A DNA stretch of 64,000 nucleotides, taken from Kocuria coralli. GTDB lineage: Bacteria; Actinomycetota; Actinomycetes; Actinomycetales; Micrococcaceae. The position numbers and the translations under genes were made by a program. Location of the stretch: NCBI RefSeq assembly GCF_008831305.1, contig NZ_ML708626.1, positions 1 through 64,000 of the forward strand, in the 5' to 3' direction. Every line of letters starts with the position of its first letter. The first letter of the stretch is position 1. Under the pieces are notes generated by a model. It ran no database searches and was not told the DNA's origin. It was given only the letters and a program-made list of their open reading frames with translations. Shown one piece after another: positions 62,258 to 64,000 of the stretch.

Positions 62258-63360
62258 GATCGCGCTCCGCGTGCCTGCTCGATGGCGGCCAGCACGTCCT
62301 GAGGGCGCAGGACGCCGCGAACCCGGCCGGAGTCGTCGACGGCGACGGCCAGGCCGGAAGGCGAGGAGAGAGCCGCGTCCAGGGCGGAGCGCAAGGAGCC
62401 GCCCGGCCGGTAGAGCGATCCTCCGACCCTGTGGGCGGACGTGTCCGCCCCGTCGGACTCGCCGGGGGCCAGCCAGCCGACGGGACGACCCGCGGCGTCG
62501 ACTTCCAGGGTCCAGCCGCCGGTCGCCTCCGATCCGCCCAGGACCGTGGTCTCGCCCTCGTGGTTCCTGCTCAGCACACCGGACAGGGCCACCTCGTGGG
62601 AGTCGAAGGACAGGGCCCGGAAGCCACGGTCGCGCCCCACGAAATCGGAGACGAACTGATCGGCCGGGGCCCGCAGGACCTGTTCCGGCGGGGCGTACTG
62701 GGCCAGCCGCCCGCCCGTGGCGAACACGGCCACCCGGTCTCCCAGCAGCACCGCCTCGTCCATGTCATGGGTGACGAACACGATCGTCTTGTTCAGGCGC
62801 TGCTTGAGATCCAGCAGTTCGCGCTGCAGGTCGGCACGCACCACGGGGTCCACCGCGGAGAAGGGCTCGTCCATGAGCAGCACGGGCGGATCCGCGGCCA
62901 GTGCCCGGGCCACCCCCACCCGCTGCTGCTGCCCGCCCGACAGCTGGGAGGGATAGCGGCCTCCGAGATCGCGGTCCAGGCCGATGGTCTCCAGCAGCGA
63001 CTCGGCGCGCTCCCTGGATTCCCGCTTGGACCGGCCGAGCAGTCGCGGCACGGTGGCGATGTTCTCCAGCACCGTGCGGTGCGGCAGCAGGCCGGAGGCC
63101 TGCATGACGTAACCCATGGACCGCCGCAGCCGGGCCTCGGGGACGGAGGAGACGTCCTGCCCGTTGACCTCGACCGTTCCGGAGGTGGGCTCCACCATGC
63201 GGTTGATCATCCGCAGCGACGTGGTCTTGCCGCAGCCGGAGGGCCCTACGAAGACCGTCAGCGAGCCCTCCGGGACATCCAGGCTGAGATCGTCGACGGC
63301 GGTGGTGCCGTCCGGATAGGTCTTCCGCACGTCACGGAAGCTGATGGCGTGATTGCCCAT
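62254..63360 (-). CDS. Osmolyte ABC transporter ATPase with CBS region
   Basis: A 368-residue ATPase of the OpuBA/ProV type. Walker A is GPSGCGKTTS, the signature motif is LSGGQQQRVGVARAL, Walker B is VLLMDEPFSAVDP, and the switch His is in VFVTHDMDEA. The C-terminal 110 residues contain CBS-like sequence (GVRGVLRPQDVLAAIEQ), which in related transporters senses ionic strength and gates transport. First gene of the operon, divergent from the DUF808 gene. Confidence 0.92.
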   Translation of the reverse strand: MGNHAISFRDVRKTYPDGTTAVDDLSLDVPEGSLTVFVGPSGCGKTTSLRMINRMVEPTSGTVEVNGQDVSSVPEARLRRSMGYVMQASGLLPHRTVLENIATVPRLLGRSKRESRERAESLLETIGLDRDLGGRYPSQLSGGQQQRVGVARALAADPPVLLMDEPFSAVDPVVRADLQRELLDLKQRLNKTIVFVTHDMDEAVLLGDRVAVFATGGRLAQYAPPEQVLRAPADQFVSDFVGRDRGFRALSFDSHEVALSGVLSRNHEGETTVLGGSEATGGWTLEVDAAGRPVGWLAPGESDGADTSAHRVGGSLYRPGGSLRSALDAALSSPSGLAVAVDDSGRVRGVLRPQDVLAAIEQARGARS

Positions 63361-63487
63361 GGCAGGTTTTCCTGACCTCGAGTGACGGATTCACCCTATT
63401 CCATCGCACCGACACCATCCGCCCCCTTAACACTTACCCGTACGTTCCGTGTTCCGGTGCGAGCCGGCGTTCTCTACTGTTAGCCCC

Positions 63488-63520
63488 ATGAACTCGATCG
63501 ACGGGATGATGACCCGATGA
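63488..63520 (+). CDS. Ten-codon leader frame overlapping the DUF808 start
   Basis: ATG at 63488 opens MNSIDGMMTR and stops in the ATGA that starts the next gene. It may couple translation or be chance; no strong ribosome binding site precedes it. Confidence 0.2.
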   Translation: MNSIDGMMTR

Positions 63521-64000
63521 GCGGCGGCTTGATCGCGCTGCTGGACGACGTCGCAGCGCTGGCCCGCGCCTCGGCGGCCTCCCTCGACGACATCGGCGCC
63601 GCGGCCGGCCGTGCGAGCGCCAAGGCGGCGGGCGTCGTCGTCGACGACACGGCGGTGACACCGCAGTACGTGCGCGAGGTCGAGCCGCAGCGCGAGCTGC
63701 CGATCATCTGGCGGATCGCCAAGGGCTCGCTGCGCAACAAGCTGCTCATCATCCTGCCGGTCGCGCTGCTGCTCAGCCAGTTCGCCCCGTGGGCCCTGAC
63801 CCCCATCCTGATGGCCGGGGGCACGTATCTGTGCTTCGAGGGTGCGGAGAAGATCTGGGGTGCGATCGCCGGGCACGACAAGCATCTCGAGCCGGTGGTC
63901 GGATCGGAGGCGTCCGCGGACGAGAGCACCCGCGAAGGCGGCAAATCCGGTGAGGACAAAGTGGTCTCCGGGGCCATCCGCACGGATCTGATCCTCTCGG
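63517..64000 (+). CDS. DUF808 family membrane protein, truncated by the window edge
   Basis: The first 161 codons of a gene that continues beyond the window. The N-terminus SGGLIALLDDVAALARASAASLDDIGAAAGRASAKAAGVVVDD is the hallmark of DUF808 (YedI-like) proteins, followed by PIIWRIAKGSLRNKLLIILPVALLLS and YLCFEGAEKIW. These are inner-membrane proteins of unknown function. It is divergent from the osmolyte transporter operon. Confidence 0.88.
   Translation, partial: MSGGLIALLDDVAALARASAASLDDIGAAAGRASAKAAGVVVDDTAVTPQYVREVEPQRELPIIWRIAKGSLRNKLLIILPVALLLSQFAPWALTPILMAGGTYLCFEGAEKIWGAIAGHDKHLEPVVGSEASADESTREGGKSGEDKVVSGAIRTDLILS

Noticed and set aside
63427-63885. Minus-strand open frames at the right edge
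   Set aside because: They lie opposite the DUF808 frame, which has a clear family N-terminus, and show no domain of their own.

Overview
The window is a very high-GC chromosomal segment with short intergenic gaps, frequent GTG/TTG starts and many GTGA/ATGA stop-start overlaps. It carries actinobacterial markers: a mycothiol-transferase-like DinB protein, an Rpf-like resuscitation protein, sortase-E-like surface features, NarL and OmpR two-component systems, a DUF805 protein and TTGTCCACA-type DnaA boxes. The best guess is the family Micrococcaceae (Kocuria, Micrococcus, Citricoccus or a relative); the genus cannot be fixed by eye. No rRNA, tRNA, CRISPR array, insertion sequence or prophage was seen.

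Layout. 0-10 kb: bifunctional proline catabolic enzyme PutA, a two-domain pyruvyl-transferase/glycosyltransferase fusion, a GH15 glucanohydrolase, a wall-anchored surface protein and a 50-residue membrane peptide, all on the minus strand. 10-13 kb: a translationally coupled CPBP protease / histidine kinase / NarL regulator operon (plus). 13-24 kb: small membrane proteins, a universal stress protein, a MATE exporter, a gene with an apparent frameshift, an S4 RNA-binding protein, a strong candidate non-coding RNA (about 19793-20076), an N-acetylglucosamine-kinase-like ATPase and two envelope proteins. 24-31 kb: a TetR regulator and a purine-oxidation cluster (guanine-deaminase-like enzyme, MocA-type Mo-cofactor nucleotidyltransferase, XdhC, FAD subunit, fused FeS/Mo subunit). 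31-36 kb: DinB, a lipoprotein, a CitE-like lyase, an Rpf-like protein and a degenerate orphan response regulator. 35-42 kb: dicarboxylate symporter, TctAB, universal stress protein and an OmpR two-component pair. 42-51 kb: VOC protein, second GH15, divergent glucose-6-phosphate dehydrogenase paralogue, MFS exporter, glycerate kinase, GMC oxidoreductase and TctC. 51-64 kb: DedA-like protein, double VOC protein, AraC regulator, glutaryl-CoA-dehydrogenase-like enzyme, 2-hydroxyacid dehydrogenase, superoxide dismutase, a catalytically degenerate amylosucrase-like protein, an OpuB-type osmolyte ABC transporter and a truncated DUF808 gene at the right edge.

The functional theme is uptake and oxidation of small carbon and nitrogen compounds (proline, purines, tricarboxylates/dicarboxylates, glycerate, acyl-CoA) with osmotic and oxidative stress functions. 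The most unusual signals are non-coding. They are a promoter-to-terminator RNA gene without a convincing ORF, a cluster of six roughly helically phased DnaA boxes far from any dnaA gene, a symmetrical inverted-repeat element with G-quadruplex tracts between two divergent genes, and long perfect hairpins, two of which share a core sequence. Among proteins, the stand-outs are an amylosucrase-fold protein that appears to lack both catalytic carboxylates, and two envelope proteins that share an unnamed C-terminal domain.
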